A DNA stretch of 7,443 nucleotides from Candidatus Propionivibrio dominans (GTDB lineage: Bacteria > Pseudomonadota > Gammaproteobacteria > Burkholderiales > Rhodocyclaceae), in the NCBI GenBank assembly GCA_016709335.1, contig JADJNC010000046.1:1-7443 (forward strand), given 5' to 3'. The notes below the pieces were generated by a model. That model had not been told where the DNA came from. It worked only from the letters and a program-made list of their open reading frames with translations, and searched no databases. Positions 6,340-7,443 of the stretch are shown here, one piece after another (within the stretch, counting starts at the first letter, position 1; every line of letters begins with the position of its first letter). The position numbers and the translations under genes are program-made.

Positions 6340-7436
6340 TAGAGTGTTCCTCTCATGAAGTCAGTGGTAGCTATATCTAAATCTCTTGGATCTTCTACAG
6401 GAACAGGATCAAATACAATATCTGGTGGAGTTGCCCAGAAATTTTCTGCTGCATTAGCTGTATTGTTGGTGTTGAATACTTGACCCGTTGTTGTAAAGAA
6501 GGGTCTTGTTTGTGCTCGATTTAGTCCTCGAATTTGGGCACCATCTTCTGGTTGTCTTTGTATCATGTAGTCATTTAGAGTTCTTGTTGGATTTGGTGGT
6601 GGTACTCGTTGAGTAAATTCTCTTAGCATGGTATCTAGGTTGTTTTGATTTAATTCTATTTGATTCTTAGAAGAATCTAATACATTGTAAGTGGTTTTGA
6701 CATAACTAACTGCTTCTTCCATATATTCTTGAACTTGTTCATCCGTCATACCATCAATGAGATTTATGTAAAGATCTTTAAAGACACTCTGTAAGAAGGG
6801 AATATACTCAGATGAGGAATTTAAATTCATAACTGTATGTAGCAGGTGCTGAATAGATGTGGTTTTTGTGTATGATTTTAAACAAGAGAGGAAGTTAATC
6901 CACATAAGAATACGTGGAATATGAATGTTACCTTCCATATGTCGGAATTCAACAGTGCCAATGGTACAGATGGGGCGTAAGTTAAGTGCTGTGTATTTAT
7001 TCCAGTGATGAACAATGTAAGAAACACTATCAAGTAGATTAAGGATGTCTTTACGATAGTTGGTTTCCAGGAGTTTGATGCAGAAGACAGACTTGTCTCT
7101 CTCATGACCGACCCAATTAAATAGCAAGTTTCTCGCAAGTAATGTAGAGAATAACCAGGGAACTAATTTGCTCAATTGTCAGGTCACGCACATTCAGTGT
7201 ACATGTACTGAAGTGGGGCTAAAGTCAGCACTGTTAGGGAGACTATTCTTTAGTTGAGTGAGGGCATTTTCAAGATGCTTTGCCTTTAGGGGTAGAGAAA
7301 CAAATTCATAACCGGAATCTCTTAGGCTATTATCTTGAGTGATGTTCCAAAAACTAGTGTGGTGAGCATTTATTTCTGGATAGGGTACTTTTTCTACCTC
7401 AACTTCTATACCAAAGATATAGTTGGGTTGTACCAT
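6339..7436 (-). CDS. Phage amidoligase (glutamine-synthetase-like COOH-NH2 ligase), interrupted by two compensating frame breaks
   Basis: Predicted ATP-dependent ligase joining a carboxylate to an amine, of the Amidoligase_2 type with a glutamine-synthetase-like fold. Visible motifs in order: GIEVEVE (residues 9-15), DNSL and GYEFVSLPL (35-50), SVHVH (76-80), then LNVRDLTIEQ, KYTALNLRP and GTVEFRHMEG. The acidic N-terminal motif, the HxH and the GTxExR are the expected metal/ATP site of the family. The C-terminal quarter is Pro/Asn/Thr-rich and probably disordered. The frame is open from ATG 7436 to a TGA at 7196-7194. Family-like sequence continues in another frame from 7197 to 7168, then returns to the first frame at 7166, ending in TAA at 6341. 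Reading one base missing near 7197 and one extra A in 7167-7169 gives about 365 residues. The stop overlaps the next gene's start (TAATG). The frame is open to the window edge, so an earlier start is possible. The substrate is unknown. Confidence 0.82.
6347..6354 (-). promoter_or_regulatory. Ribosome binding site of the GATase/ATP-grasp gene
   Basis: GAGAGGAA lies within the last codons of the amidoligase, about eight bases before ATG 6339. With the TAATG stop/start overlap it supports 6339 as the true start, which also places the catalytic Cys at residue 2, as class II amidotransferases require. Confidence 0.7.
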
Positions 7437-7443
7437 TGTATAG

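Noticed and set aside
7167..7197. Programmed ribosomal frameshifting in the amidoligase
   Set aside because: It would need one -1 and one compensating shift within 30 bases, no slippery heptamer or stimulatory structure is evident, and many other genes here show the same kind of break.
1..7443. tRNA genes, CRISPR arrays, insertion sequences, intrinsic terminators
   Set aside because: No cloverleaf-like segment, regular spaced repeats, transposase motifs or GC-rich stem followed by a T-run was seen.

Overview
The window reads as part of a lytic tailed-phage genome (Caudoviricetes, podovirus-like replication genes). It is AT-rich, tightly packed, and every supported gene lies on the minus strand, so transcription runs from position 7443 towards 1. 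The clues are a T7-style replication set (zinc-ribbon/TOPRIM primase, DnaB/gp4-like helicase, family A DNA polymerase), short overlaps between genes, and no terminator, tRNA or clear promoter. The host cannot be read from the sequence.

In transcription order the window holds: (1) 7436-6339, a glutamine-synthetase-fold amidoligase (Amidoligase_2 type) with two compensating frame breaks at its HVH motif; (2) 6339-4300, an intact 679-residue fusion of a class II glutamine amidotransferase, a CxxC/CxxC middle domain and an ATP-grasp ligase; (3) 4319-3456, an unrecognised 287-residue protein; (4) about 3535-2723, the primase; (5) 2786-1563, the replicative helicase; (6) 1550-1379, a small unknown protein of about 57 residues; (7) 1386-224, the exonuclease and first part of a family A DNA polymerase, whose motif A resumes at 74-1 after an interruption of roughly 150-185 bases.

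The primase, helicase, small protein, polymerase and amidoligase all read as full family members only if the frame changes at short homopolymer runs, about a dozen times. This looks far more like indel error in the read or assembly than biology. The annotation therefore gives whole reconstructed genes and states each break. The GATase/ATP-grasp gene and the 287-residue gene have no detectable break.

The most interesting content is the amide-bond module at 7436-4300, possibly extending to 3456: a glutaminase that can release ammonia, fused to an ATP-dependent carboxylate ligase, is translationally coupled to a second carboxylate-amine ligase of a different fold and sits directly upstream of the replisome genes. 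It predicts that the phage makes or attaches amide-linked groups on an unknown target (host envelope peptide, a protein, or a nucleotide). The second point is the interrupted polymerase, which could be an intron, a split gene or an insertion.
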